From the NCBI GenBank assembly GCA_964030785.1, contig OZ034970.1:1732911-1796910 (forward strand): a stretch of 64,000 nucleotides of DNA. Direction: 5' to 3'. The position numbers and the translations under genes were made by a program. Positions within the stretch are counted from its first letter, which is position 1, and each line of letters begins with the position of its first letter. The DNA comes from Siderastrea siderea. Lineage: Eukaryota; Cnidaria; Anthozoa; Scleractinia; Rhizangiidae. The notes below the pieces were generated by a model that worked only from the letters and a program-made list of their open reading frames with translations, was not told the DNA's origin and did not search any database. Of the stretch, positions 34,601 through 45,100 are shown piece after piece.

Positions 34601-37600
34601 TGGGCAAACAAAATTTCTAACCAAAACTTATTGAATTGTGGAACAAATGATGAACAACCAATGTGAGGTGCCCTTACTCTGTTCCCATGTTGTATTTTGT
34701 TGTTGTTTGTATGCTAAAGGTACGTTTGCCTTGTAATTCGTTTTCTCGTAAGCTGGGGACCCTGTGTGTGTTATTCAAAGGCGCCGGGAGTTAGACGTTA
34801 CATCTAATTTGGAAAATGTGATTAAGAAAATTACCGATATACCATGCACAAAAAGGAAATATTTTCCCGGATTTTTACTTTTGCGTTTTTATGGAAATTT
34901 TGTAACTCGTAGATAATTTTTCTCGCTGATTACCTTATGAGGTTGTTACGGGGATATTTTTACTCGCAGACATTTATTTGCGATTATTACCAATTGAGGT
35001 TACTAATACACAATTACTCGAAGTTTCCTTATTACGCAGTGAAATGAAGTATTTGACTCGTTTTTCTCGCTAAGCTACATGTAACAAAAATCAACATAAC
35101 CTACAGTGTAAATAGAAAGCAGAATACAAAAACAAACCTAATCAACCACAACTATTATAAGGAAATGAAATCAACTTGGTTCTAACAGATTTTGAAAAGC
35201 AAACCAGAGATCTTATAACGGGCGTCCGATGTGAGACATGCACTGGACCGATCAATCCACAGTGTGACTGCGTGTTGAAGTCTCTTTCCTTTTTAGGTTA
35301 TCCCTCGTGAGTTCCTGTCATTATTTACAGCTGATGAATTTTCTCTGTTAATCGGTGGTGTCACTAAAATCGACGTGGGAGACTGGAAGAAAAATACCAA
35401 GGTAAACGTGATTTTACTTTCATGTGTTATTTTTCATAATCTCTCAGTAAAAAGAAAAGATGAGGATTGTGTTATGCTGGGCCTTTCAGAGGAAAAACGT
35501 AATTGATACACAAAAGTAGCCTACCTGAGATTTTTTAATTTACATGTACGGTAGGCTATCTGATAAGGGCTTAAGAAGGCTAGTTGTAAACCCATAACTA
35601 CAGTGTAAGTAGAAGACTCGTCGGTCTCGGAAGACCAATGATCAGCGCCTGCTGATTGTCGTTTTTTTGCCAGCGTCTGTTGTGGCTGAAGAGGCCGATT
35701 CGGGAGTGATTGTTTCTGTTGCAGCGTGTGCAGGTGAAAACTGAAGCTTGTCTTGAGCTGCTGAGCTGAGCCTTTCTCTGCCTGCTTTGTCTGCTTCTCT
35801 TCAAAGCCAGAAGTTTTTCTGCTCCTCCTGTCCTCAGGCACTTCCGTCTGGAGCTGTGTTTGAGGTCTCGCTTGCAAACATCTTTAAAGCGAAATCGTCC
35901 TTGTAAAAATGCACCTATTCCATGTTTACGCCAGAAACTTTTGTCCGAGCGATTATTCTTGTAAGCCTTGTTATGTGAAATCCTGTTTGAATTCGGTATA
36001 GCTGGGTGCGCTTCACGCAAACAATACTTAGCCTGTATGGGATTATTGTGCACCAAAGCATTACAGCGCCGGCTTTTCTTACTTCTGTTTACATGTTGTC
36101 CTTTTGCAGTATCAGGGGTGCTCATCTGAAGATGTCGAAATCACGTGGTTTTGGAATGTGGTATGGCAGTTAAAAGAGGAAGAGAAAGCACTGTTGATGA
36201 AGTTTTCCACTGGCTCACCGTGCGTTCCTATTGGTGGATTTGCTGCTTTGACGGTAAGCTGCTTAGCGAAAGTTGCATTAGGCCTGAGCCTCCTGTGTGG
36301 ACGCATTTTGGGTTCGTCACACACTCTTTTTCGCGAAGGACTGGATAAGTTTACACCGGATAAATTATGAGCAGTCTATCTTTCCGCTCATTTCTACTCA
36401 CCAAAGTGCCCGTCACGTGTCCACGCGTGAGCCAACTTTCGCGCGCGTTTGCGTGTTCTCGCTTAACTATCCCTGAGTAGAAGGAGAGACGGCTCGTAGT
36501 CTAGCATCATTGGCCACTTATGGCTGCCATCATTGGAAACCCTAAAATGTACTGTGTACTAGGATTGCTAAGAAAGATACAGTCGGTTCGAGCTAATTTT
36601 CTTTTTACGCCCACTTCAAGATGGCCGACATTTGCGATTTTTATTATCTTGAACAACCCATAACGTTTTTAGGTTCATAAAGCGTCCAACATTTAAAATA
36701 AAGCGCTCTTTTACTGCTTGGCTTTAGCAATAGGTTGCGATTTATATTTAGACAAATGCTTGATAGTTAGATAATCTGATGTAATGCGCTCTTGATCATA
36801 TTTATGTTAAATAGCGCAATATAAATTAATAAATTATTATTATTATTAATTATTGTTTGGTTGATGATTTTTAGAAAACGACCAGTGTTCGCTTAATGTA
36901 AGGTGACACGGTATACGCTAAAAAAGAAACGACTAGTTTGCGAAACTAACATTTCAGTAGTGTCAATTTAGAGAAGCAGCAGAGAATTGGTTTGAAACCA
37001 ACCAAATCTGAATTGTTTAAAAAGTTGTTTCCTTTTTTTATGCTAAAAACGTTAATCGGCTGGCATTTTGAAGTGGGCGTAAAAAGAAAGTTAGCTCGGT
37101 ACGACTGCTTTTTTTGTTCGTCTTTATTTATTGACTTGTATTGTTTCATTTCATCATAATTATAGTCTATGTTTGCAGTTACATAAGGTAGCTTTAAACA
37201 ACAGCATAATGTATTCCGCTTTTTTCTACTGTAACAATAATTACTTGGTTTCTATATTTACCACCAGGATGACAGATGTCCGTTCAAAACGCTCATGACT
37301 GAAATACTGTTGTCTTTTTCAGGGTTTGTCGGGAGCTACAAAATTCACTATCTTAAAGATAGGAGGACTTAACAAGGTACTTCCATTTAATTACTACGAT
37401 TATTTAAACTGCTATGGATTTACAATGCCAGTAAGGTAAAGTTGCAGTCGGTCCACGAGCGGCTTTCACTGCCGGAGATTTTTTTGGAGCATGAAGCTAG
37501 TAGGAGTATTACTCCTTCTTCGTGAATGAGATGCTAGTCGATCTGAACCCTTTAAGCCCCAATAGTGACAAGCATCTAATTTCTCCTTACAATATTACTA

Positions 37601-38741
37601 CTTGATCAAACATACAGGTCAGGAGAATAAAGGAAATGATCATCAAACATGAAATGTCTTGAAGTTTGTGCAAATTCTCCCAATTAGAACCATAAGAAAT
37701 ATATGGAGAACACTAAGGAGAATATGCATATTGATATTGGGGCTTAAACGGTTAACAAAGCCTGTTTTGTCTTGATATCTAGCGGTCATGGTGATCTCAA
37801 AACTGGAGTCTTCTGATGTCGAAGAGACGACGTAAAACGCAAACTGGTTCGATTTATTTAACAGATGTACACCCCGCTATATACTCGTTGAACGCTAAAA
37901 TTGAAGACACAGTTCGATTCACTTGACGCATAGCAACGCTAACTATCAATCAACAACATCGCAACGAAACAAAACCGGAAAAGGAAATACGAAGTTTACA
38001 AAAATACAAGAAACGGGAGGCACATCCGAAGTCAATAATCCCCAACCCACCCCCTCAAAAATATTAATAAAGAAAAAGGACACTTGAATTTTAGAACAAA
38101 AGTTCTTCTCTAGAAATCTTTCAGTCAATTTTGATGGTTTAATCATTTTACTTTTCACCTGTGCACAGGGTTTGTTATACCCGTAGAAAAATGATTGGAA
38201 AGATCTAAAACGTGGCTTCTGTGTTCTGAAAAAAATCATCATTCCTGATTTCAGGGTCTTAGAGCTGACGGTAGTAAACAACTAAAACTCCCAAAAGTTT
38301 AGTTATTTGTAAGGTAATGAGCCCTCACAAAAATGAGGAAGGGTTGCGTGGGATGGGTAACCTCCCTCCTACGTGTTAGTCTACTCAAATCCCCAATAGT
38401 GATGTGCACTATAACACATACAGGTCATGAGAATTTAGAAAAATAATCACCGTAGATGAATTGTCTTGATGTTTAAACAAGTTCTCCCAATTAGTAATCA
38501 ATGAAATGTATGGAGATCAGTAAGGAGAATTTGTATAAAGATACCGGGGCTTAAATGGTTAAAAAGGCTAAGTGTACCTTTCATTTCATGATTTGTTTTT
38601 AACTCTGATTTTCGACAGATTCCAATGGCGTCGACTTGTTTCAACATGTTAAAACTGACCAGTTACAGCTCGGAGAAACATCTTAAAGACAAGTTGTTGA
38701 TAGCGATACGCCACGGAGCAGAGGGATTCTCGTTTGGATGA
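22659..38741 (+). CDS. ankyrin-repeat HECT-type E3 ubiquitin ligase
   Basis: Exons: 22659-23038, 24695-26309, 26485-26680, 27134-27222, 27660-27914, 28222-28409, 28932-29080, 29578-29680, 30275-30869, 32136-32282, 33124-33330, 34188-34274, 35297-35401, 36110-36253, 37323-37376, 38619-38741. All phases agree and the total is 4437 nt (1478 residues). Residues 1-~495 are Ser/acidic and Lys-rich, likely disordered and nuclear. Ankyrin repeats span ~500-845 (TALHIAALEDRVELVKLLLD, SSLHLAAMSGDTQCVQLLLD). The HECT domain runs from ~918 to the end: LYVTFKNEPG and GPKREFF in the N-lobe, FIGRMIGFAV, EYIKLVSQL, ITWFWNVV, GGFAALTG, and the catalytic Cys C1445 in ASTCFNMLKL, which takes ubiquitin from an E2 as a thioester. 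Exon 9 puts ~199 acidic residues inside the HECT N-lobe. Domain order recalls HACE1, but the long acidic N-terminus does not. Intron 2 has a GC donor. Confidence 0.88.
23280..24333. mobile_element. long-armed foldback transposon with 8-bp target duplication
   Basis: In intron 1 of the HECT gene. Inverted arms of about 330 bp begin TAGCCTGCG(C/T)CGCAGACG and end with the complement. Both flanks carry TTTTTGGG (23272-23279, 24334-24341). No transposase. An 8-bp duplication is usual for hAT or P elements; the superfamily is not certain. Confidence 0.85.
24342..24694. other. rest of HECT intron 1
   Basis: Pyrimidine-rich intron sequence leading to the acceptor TGCCTGCAG at 24694. Nothing else seen. 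Confidence 0.5.
26310..26484 (+). other. HECT gene intron 2, GC-AG type
   Basis: The ankyrin frame ends ...AGQHK at 26309 and resumes CIQVLLKMGANV at 26485, giving a perfect ankyrin repeat. The donor is GCAAGA and the acceptor TTTTGCAG. The intron is open in frame and contains a GAT-rich microsatellite (about 26396-26455), so retention would add an Asp-rich stretch and stop at 26531. Confidence 0.75.
26681..27133. other. HECT intron 3
   Basis: AT-rich, with a run of 21 C at 27030-27050. No element recognised. Confidence 0.5.
27223..27659. other. HECT intron 4
   Basis: AT-rich intron sequence without recognisable elements. Confidence 0.5.
27915..28221. other. HECT intron 5
   Basis: AT-rich intron sequence. 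Nothing recognised. Confidence 0.5.
28410..28931. other. HECT intron 6
   Basis: Contains a G homopolymer near 28698-28711 and T-rich tracts. No coding sequence. Confidence 0.5.
29081..29577. other. HECT intron 7
   Basis: AT-rich intron sequence with no recognised element. Confidence 0.5.
29681..30274. other. HECT intron 8
   Basis: Contains loosely inverted motifs (AAACATTGTTG and CAACAATGTTT around 29970-30180) that may be a decayed MITE. No clean ends were found. Confidence 0.35.
30870..32135. other. HECT intron 9
   Basis: Contains C-rich (31200-31320) and G-rich (31610-31633) tracts. A short coding-like segment on the minus strand around 31992-32080 could not be identified. Confidence 0.4.
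32671..32802. repeat. hairpin repeat in HECT intron 10
   Basis: 132-bp palindrome: TTACACGGCGGCGC at the left, GCGCCGCCGTGTAA at the right, with inner pairing through AAGATAT and AAACAATATTTTAC. The sequence to its left (32500-32670) may belong to the same element. Confidence 0.8.
33410..34030. repeat. ~95-106-bp minisatellite in HECT intron 11
   Basis: Three clear units and a degenerate start. Unit landmarks are AGCATAATAAACAGCACCAC, then AGTACTG, then ATTTGAATGG, recurring at 33761, 33867 and 33960. Related fragments lie at 45720-45790 and 47540-47770, so the unit is also dispersed. Confidence 0.8.
34275..35296. other. HECT intron 12
   Basis: No gene or element recognised. Confidence 0.4.
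35598..36083 (-). mobile_element. non-LTR retrotransposon 3' coding fragment (antisense, HECT intron 13)
   Basis: The minus-strand frame reads like the C-terminal tail of LINE ORF2 proteins: a basic region (WRKHGIGAFLQGRF) followed by a zinc-finger-like FTCTRCNR...SRIGLFSHNRR. There is no reverse transcriptase core, so it is a 5'-truncated, inactive remnant. Identification is from the tail motif only. Confidence 0.5.
36405..36504. repeat. solo end of a MITE family
   Basis: Contains AACTATCCCTGAGTAGAAGG, close to the terminal repeat of the MITE at 61083-61302. It lies in HECT intron 14 and no partner end was found. Confidence 0.45.
36580..37107. mobile_element. mariner-like MITE (528 bp) in HECT intron 14
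   Basis: Imperfect inverted repeats of about 47 bp start CAGTCGNNNCGAGCTAA and share CTTTTTACGCCCACTTCAA. CAGT-type ends suggest Tc1/mariner. A TA flanks only the left side, so the right target copy has decayed. Confidence 0.65.
37546..37753. mobile_element. 208-bp MITE in HECT intron 15
   Basis: Inverted ends AACCCTTTAAGCCCCAATA and TATTGGGGCTTAAACGGTT. Non-coding. A second copy lies in the same intron at 38391-38560. Confidence 0.8.
37754..38390. other. HECT intron 15, between the two MITE copies
   Basis: Non-coding. No element boundaries recognised. Confidence 0.4.
38391..38560. mobile_element. second copy of the 208-bp MITE, decayed
   Basis: Same orientation and internal order as 37546-37753 (CCCCAATAGTGA, CATACAGGTCA, GTTCTCCCAATTAG, AAGGAGAAT, GGGGCTTAAA), with a decayed left end. 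Confidence 0.75.
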
Positions 38742-39549
38742 ACGACAGGTTCGCCATTACACAACGGAATAATTAAGGAGTTGGTTTCCTGAAAGATACT
38801 GAGTTCGTTTGTTGAATACTGATGACATAGGAAACATAACTAAACGACATTTTCCCAACGGTTTTCAGAGGGTTTTCACATACTACAGTTCCTGTTTGTA
38901 CAGAATCAAAAACGTGATCTGGTTCATGAGAAGATTGGTAAACTCAGACTCGTGCCCAGTCGTCACTTATTTATTCCTTTTACATTGGAATAAGGGGAAG
39001 GCGATTACTCCGTCCTTCTCTTGATGCACCGCGAACTCATCAAATTCTACCCATAAACCACAGCGCGGAGAAGAGAAGCGACTGGGTACGAGTCTCTGGA
39101 AAACTGGTAACAAGCAAGATGCCGAGTTCTTCTTTGTACGTGCTGCGTGTTGCTTTACAGGAAGTGATCTGTATAAATTGCTTACTAATTTCCTAAAATG
39201 CAGTATGGTACAGAATGGTTCTTGCTTTTTAGAGGTCCATATCACAGAATATTGACTTGAAGAAATTGGTGCGTAAAACATGTTCGAACAAATTAAAGCT
39301 TAAATTGTATGAAAATAAACAGTAAGAGTTTATTACTTCAAGTGTCATAAAAGTTTCATCAACATCGTTTCGGACTTAGCCCTTCTTCATTGATTCGCAT
39401 TTACCATAAATTCTCTATTTTCAAGGGGAATAAAACCTCCTCGATCCACACCCGCCCCCCCCCCCCCCCTTCCCGCTCTCCCTCCAGTCTTAGCAGTACG
39501 CAGGATGTTTGTCACATGAACCTATTTTAATGGCTTAAGTTCCCACGAG
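38742..39549. other. 3' UTR and downstream flank of the HECT gene
   Basis: No coding sequence. An AATAAA near 39313 is a possible poly(A) signal. A run of about 16 C lies near 39454. Confidence 0.4.
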
Positions 39550-39674
39550 TCTCCTGAAGCTCAGTGGTACAGCATCTGGACTAGTAACCAGAAGGTCGTA
39601 GGTTCGACTCCTGTTTGGAGAACTCGCACTTTTTTCCGAGTGGCCTGTGTCACTGACTGAATAAACATCTTTCT
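39550..39674 (+). mobile_element. tRNA-derived SINE, copy A
   Basis: A 72-nt tRNA-like head (39550-39621) with A box (GCTCAGTGG) and B box (GGTTCGACTCC), a 5-bp acceptor stem TCTCC/GGAGA, and an anticodon arm TCTGG/CCAGA with an 8-nt loop. A tail with GGCCTGTGTCACT and AATAAACATCTT follows. The oversized loop and the tail shared with 44379-44502 mark it as a SINE and not a working tRNA gene. Confidence 0.75.
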
Positions 39675-40815
39675 CATGTATTTACCAGGCTTAAAATTCA
39701 CCATCAAATTTATATCATTTTAACCAGTATTTGAATTATTCATGGTAAGGGCCTAATAGACGCAGTGGGTGGATGGAGGATCATGACAGGTGATAGAGTT
39801 AGTGGGTGAGTGGGAGATCATAATAGAGGTAATAGAGGCTGTGGGTGTATGGGGATCAGGCGTGCATTTTGTATTAGACAGGGGGGAAGGGGTGGGCGTA
39901 GTGAAAGGAAGGCCTTAAGAAGGCTTTTAAAATATAAGGTATCCGTGTAGTCTGCATAATTGCCTGTCAGTTGAGATGGTATAGTTTTGTTTTCATGTCA
40001 TGGCTGATAAGTGGCCATCAATAAAGAGGAATTACATCGGGAAAATGAGTGAAAGAAAAAAGAAGACCCAACTATTTCAACTGAACTTGTTGCTGACTGT
40101 GGTACCTTTTTAATGTTTAGCTCAGTGGAAAGCCTTTTAAAACAAATCGCTGAGAAATGCAGGATATTCCTGGTTTTAGCGCCCTCCTATCCTAGACCTC
40201 TTGAACGTATTCAAGCAGCCGGTTAAACCCGAAATTATTGAAGTACAGTCTCTGGGGCATCCCATCATTCACTGCTCCTGCGAATGAGCGTCTACCGTCC
40301 CCTTCCCGTCTCCAGTTGGTCTCATAAAGATAACGAATGAAGGAAGGCCATGGCGGAATTTCAGCGACAGTTAGTACTATACTGGTAAGTACTCAAGCCT
40401 TGACAATTGAAATTAAAACTCAAGGAAAATGGTAATCTGCTCCTCTGTGCTGCCCAAGCATCACTAGATTAAAGAGCCTGAGGGGGTAGTACTTGGGAAC
40501 AAACAAGTCGATGTCGTGGACGTATATATCTTCAACCATTTGCATCTTGTTTTTAATCGTAACGTCTCCTGTCCCGGCCTTTTAATGAAATGGCCTTTAA
40601 GCTGCTTTCCCTGGGCAGGTATAAAATTGACCAAAATATTTGAACTGAGAATTGATCATAAACGTTTCGTTCAAAAAGAGCATTTTCTATTGGTTGATAT
40701 AAATAACGTGGTCCACCAATAATTCGACTCGCGAAGAATTAGGAATCGAATATTTAACCTTGTTCATCCCTGTGTCCCTAAACAAAATTTTTTTCACTTT
40801 ACTTTTTTTTTCTTG
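39675..40815. other. non-coding region
   Basis: Degenerate short direct repeats (GTGGGTG / GATCAT) at about 39755-39860. No gene recognised. Confidence 0.4.
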
Positions 40816-41352
40816 TCAGAGTGGTCGTTTCTTCACAGTGACAAAAGCAGCTGTTTTTTTCTTTGTAGTTGGTGTTGAACGGTTGGCAAAATCGACAGAC
40901 GTCTTCTTGGCCGTGGCCGACGCCTTGACGTTTCTGTATGTTTTTATAATTTCCACTGATGTTCGTGAAATTTCAAAATTTTGTTCGACCTCGCTTTTAT
41001 AGTGTTAAAATGGCTGTCACATTGACTTCCTATGTCGACAGATAAGAGAAGTACTCATTAATATTGGGTTGTGGTACGCGTACCGCACAAAAACAAATTT
41101 CTTTTGTCAATTTTGTTTTTGCCGGCCTTCTTTTAAAATCTGTAAACGCTAGATCACATTATCGAGCTTCGGTTTGTATGAAGATTTGATTAAAATACCT
41201 TTCTGAAAAGTGTTGAGTATCTCTTGATCTTGATGTGATAGATTGCTTTCGAAGTGCTTTTCAAACTCATGCAAATTGCGATTTAGCTCCCTTCGGTAAT
41301 GACACATTTTGACGGCAAACTTTGGTTTTTGTCTGTAGTTAATAAAGGACAT
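40816..41352 (-). CDS. possible small unrecognised gene
   Basis: Two coding-like stretches on the minus strand. 41352 down to about 41199 encodes ~51 residues beginning MSFINYRQKPKFAVK and has a donor-like AAAG|GTATTT. The second stretch ends at a stop at 40816 and encodes a Lys/Thr/Ala-rich tail (ASATAKKTSVDF ... VTVKKRPL). The joining acceptor is not clear: the obvious one at 40934 does not give matching phase. I do not recognise the product; this may be two unrelated open frames. Confidence 0.25.
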
Positions 41353-42161
41353 GGCATTTCATCCGCAAGATTTAAAATTTACAGCAGCAATGACATTAAG
41401 TAGCCTTTAGCAAGACCTTGGAACCAAGTTTATTGGACTCGAGAATATTCAAGCTTGGCCGAAGTCGATGGTGCGACTAAAAACTGAAATAAAGACGTCG
41501 TAATTGCAAAGAAACCACACAACAACGAACAAAAATATGTGCTGATATGTGTATTTAAAGTCCCAAGAAAGAGCAACTGATTTTAAAAGTCCGATGACGC
41601 GAGTGTTCTTTTGTTTCCTTTTTGTTTTTCTTAATTCTTTTTTTTCTTTTTATAGTCATTGATTGTGATCGCTCAACCGAGTCTTTTCAACTGTTATGCA
41701 AAATAGGTGTGATGTAACCCTTAGCAGACACTTTATTCATAAATGGAAAAGCAACATATCTAAATACGTAGGCATGCTTTTCACACTCCCTCGATCAAAA
41801 TTTTCCGGTTTGGAAAAAATGGCGACGGGAAAAGGAATCTTCCTCGCGCGCGTTTGAGGACATGTCCTTCTTCGACAGAGACTTTCATTTATTGGATTAG
41901 CAAGAATTTACAGGTTACTAAAGCTATTGCTTAGATAAGAAAAACGACCTTTTATTGCTAGCATAATCAATAAGCAGTGCTGGTTTGGAAAGCATGTGAT
42001 TGTGTATCTAATAATTATGTTCTTATGTTTTTGTATTTTCAAGGCACGAGCGTTTGGCTTTATTTATTTGTCGAAACTTGTTCCTACTCGCCGACAGGAA
42101 TAGAACTGAAGATATGTTGGCAACATTATGTGTGGTATATTGGTTCAGCTGAGTCCTTAAA
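41353..42161. other. upstream region of the C2 gene
   Basis: Non-coding as far as I can tell. It presumably holds the promoter and 5' UTR of the gene starting at 42162. Confidence 0.35.
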
Positions 42162-45100
42162 ATGAAACCCTTCATCTTCAGTGTTGTTGTTTTGCTCATA
42201 TATTTAAACACGGTTAGTTTTGTCTATGGACAGACGACTTCTAAACCATCGGGGGCCTCGACCAAGCAATTTCAAGGTAAAGTCATGTTTCTGTCTTTAA
42301 CCTAAGGGTTTATTTTTCCTTCTTCGCATTGAAAAACACAAATATCATATCAAACTTCTTAGAAATTCCTAGAACCGTTACCCTCTGTTGTTTATGAATA
42401 TTCTTTGAAAAATATAAAGAATATTCGACCTTGTAAAGAAGGGCAATCAAGATAAACTCTTAATTTTCAAGCAATAAAAACTCGCTTCATTTCTACACTA
42501 AAAGTCAGCAAAAGTAAACTTTGTTTGCGAAGGGCGAGTGTGATCATTCAACACCGATATTTTATTGTAAGAAAACGTGATGGAAAACACGAAATATGTT
42601 TACATTAAAGTCGCTTTGCAGTCCTTAAAATTTTCCGCAATCTTCAAATGTCTTCTCGGCCGGTGACTATAGTTATACATTGCCTCCGGTTGTGTTTAAT
42701 TAAACACGTCGGAATTGCTAAGCAAATGTGAATGTGTGATCTTAGGCGAAACAATGCAAATTGTAGCTTTTGTTTGAAAAGATCCGGGTCCATAAAGGAC
42801 AATGGCTTTATGAATGACAGGAAAAATATGGCCATTGAAAAACTATAAAAAGCCAAAGATTTATACGTAATGAACCAAAACGAGTTACCGATAAAAAGAA
42901 ACCTTTCAAAATTGAGGCCGTGTGGTCTGTTGAAAGAAAATAGAAAAGGGTTTTTGAATTTCTAAATCAAATTTTGAAACTAAAATGTGAAATCAGTCAA
43001 TAAATTTAGTTCAGCAAGTGAAACAATTACAAAAGAAGCTCTTCTCATTTAATACTTTCTACAGTTCATACTCTCCCGAAGTGAAAGAAAAACGGCGCTG
43101 AAGATTTTTCGATTCATTCGAAGATCGGTTAATAAATTTTAGTCCTCCTCAAAATTTTTAACGTTTGATAATATGATACAAACGGATTAACAATTACTTT
43201 GTGGTCGGGACGGTTTTGTCACAAGGATAAAGACAGTCAACTTGAGCTCAGCCAGTTGAATAATAAAGGTTACTTTTGACAAAAATTACTTCGATAAACC
43301 AATGAGGCGCCATGGTCAGACATTATTTGTTATCTGATTTCTGACAATGTCTGCGCAGTGCTAAGTGTCGTATTATAAGTTTTCCTACCGCAAGAAAACT
43401 CGCGTATGTTTGTGTGAGAACAACCTGGTTGAAGCGGCAGATCGATTAAAATAATGCAAGGTAAAGTTATTTTTTAGTACGTTTATCCCTTTTACGACCT
43501 TCGTTTACCTTTGTGCGAATATAGTAAACGTGAGCAAAATTTCGTTGAAATTATATCAGTTCACATTTCTAACACCTGTACACGTATAATCGTATTTTAG
43601 CTTTTAATTTATGTTGTGTTTGTATTTTACAAATAAGTTTCGCAAACGCATAGCTTCGGTCCCACCTCGCGAACGTGATGTATCGAAATGAAACTGAAAA
43701 ACGTTCGATGCATGATACAACGAAATATATAAAAATTTAAACATTTTTAGTGCACTTATTATATCTTAAGATAATAAAGACTGCGCCTCTTAATTATATC
43801 TTATTAAGGCGTGTTTTTCGTTTTCTTTTACTTTACGTGCCTCATCCAAAAACTTGTTCGTTTCGTTTTATTTCTCCGTGTATATTTTCTCGAATTTCGG
43901 TTTGCTTTTTACTTAGCTCTGCCGTTTTTGTCTGTTCCCTGGCGCAGCGCCTCGATAACAAATCTTTTTCACATGAATTCCATATTTATATATCTATTTT
44001 AAATGCCATGAATATTATTGTATTTTTTCCTTAATTTGTAATTTGTAATCCTTTATCCATTTCTCTTTTCTTCAAAATTTGAATTGAACTTCGTATTCAT
44101 GAAGAAAAAATAGCTCCATTTTTTGAATTAAATAAATTGTCCTTGCCCTAGCATTTTGCACATACAACTTTTTTTTTTTACATAAATTTAGCGATAGGGA
44201 CTTCCAATCGATTCAACATTATTTTCCAATTTTGGCTCGCTCAGATCACGCACAAAATTTGGCAAAAATGACATCAGTTTTAATCACGCAAACAAACAAA
44301 TGTGATTGGTAATTTTCAGCCTGGGGAATATACGAGAAAAATGTTTTTATTCTGTTAGTGACACGGGTGCCTCGGGAGTCTCTTGTAGCTCAGTGGTACA
44401 GCATCTGGACTAGTAACCAGAAGGTCATAGGTTCGACTCCTGTTGGGAGAACTCGGATTTTTTCCCGTGGTGCCTGTGTCACTAACAGAATAAAAACATC
44501 TTCTTCAAAAAACACACATGCTTTACTTAGTGATTATGAAGGCCAACTTCGCATTTCTTGTCATCACGGTTAAAAAAAATACATCGGATGCTGAATAGAA
44601 CAGAGGCAATTTAGTAAACTAAGCAAAATTTACCATCTGACTGTATACCTGTGCAGTTTTGTTACAGAATAGTGGCAGCCAAACGGAAACGCAAGAAGAC
44701 CTACACAAATCTCGGGTTGTGTTGACTAAGGCCTAGTTAGGGACTCTATGCATGCACACCATCCGAATTTCAAAACTTTTGCCCTGATTTTGGGCAGTTA
44801 GCAATGCCAGAATTTCGTCCAGTGATCTTGCTTATAGTCCTGTCCTGACTGTCGCAGTTTCAAGGCAGAAGTCTTCTTGTTCGTTGATTTTCCTTTCAAT
44901 ACTGTGTCGCTTGTTGGAATTTAAAAAGGGGCCTCGAGCACTCGCCTCGTAGCTCAATCAATTAGAGCGACGGTAATCTGGGGCGCCTTTCTCGAAAGCC
45001 CCAAAAAGTTTTCGGTCCCGAAAAGCCATTCTTACATATAAAAACATGAACCACTCATTCTACAAAGCCGTTTTTTTAGAGTGTCTTTTAGATAAGAAAT

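Noticed and set aside
35521..35877. Second minus-strand ORF overlapping the LINE fragment
   Set aside because: A shifted frame of the same retrotransposon remnant.
39550..39621. Functional tRNA gene (Thr-like)
   Set aside because: The anticodon loop has 8 nt, the acceptor stem is incomplete and a shared tail follows in two copies, so it is a SINE.
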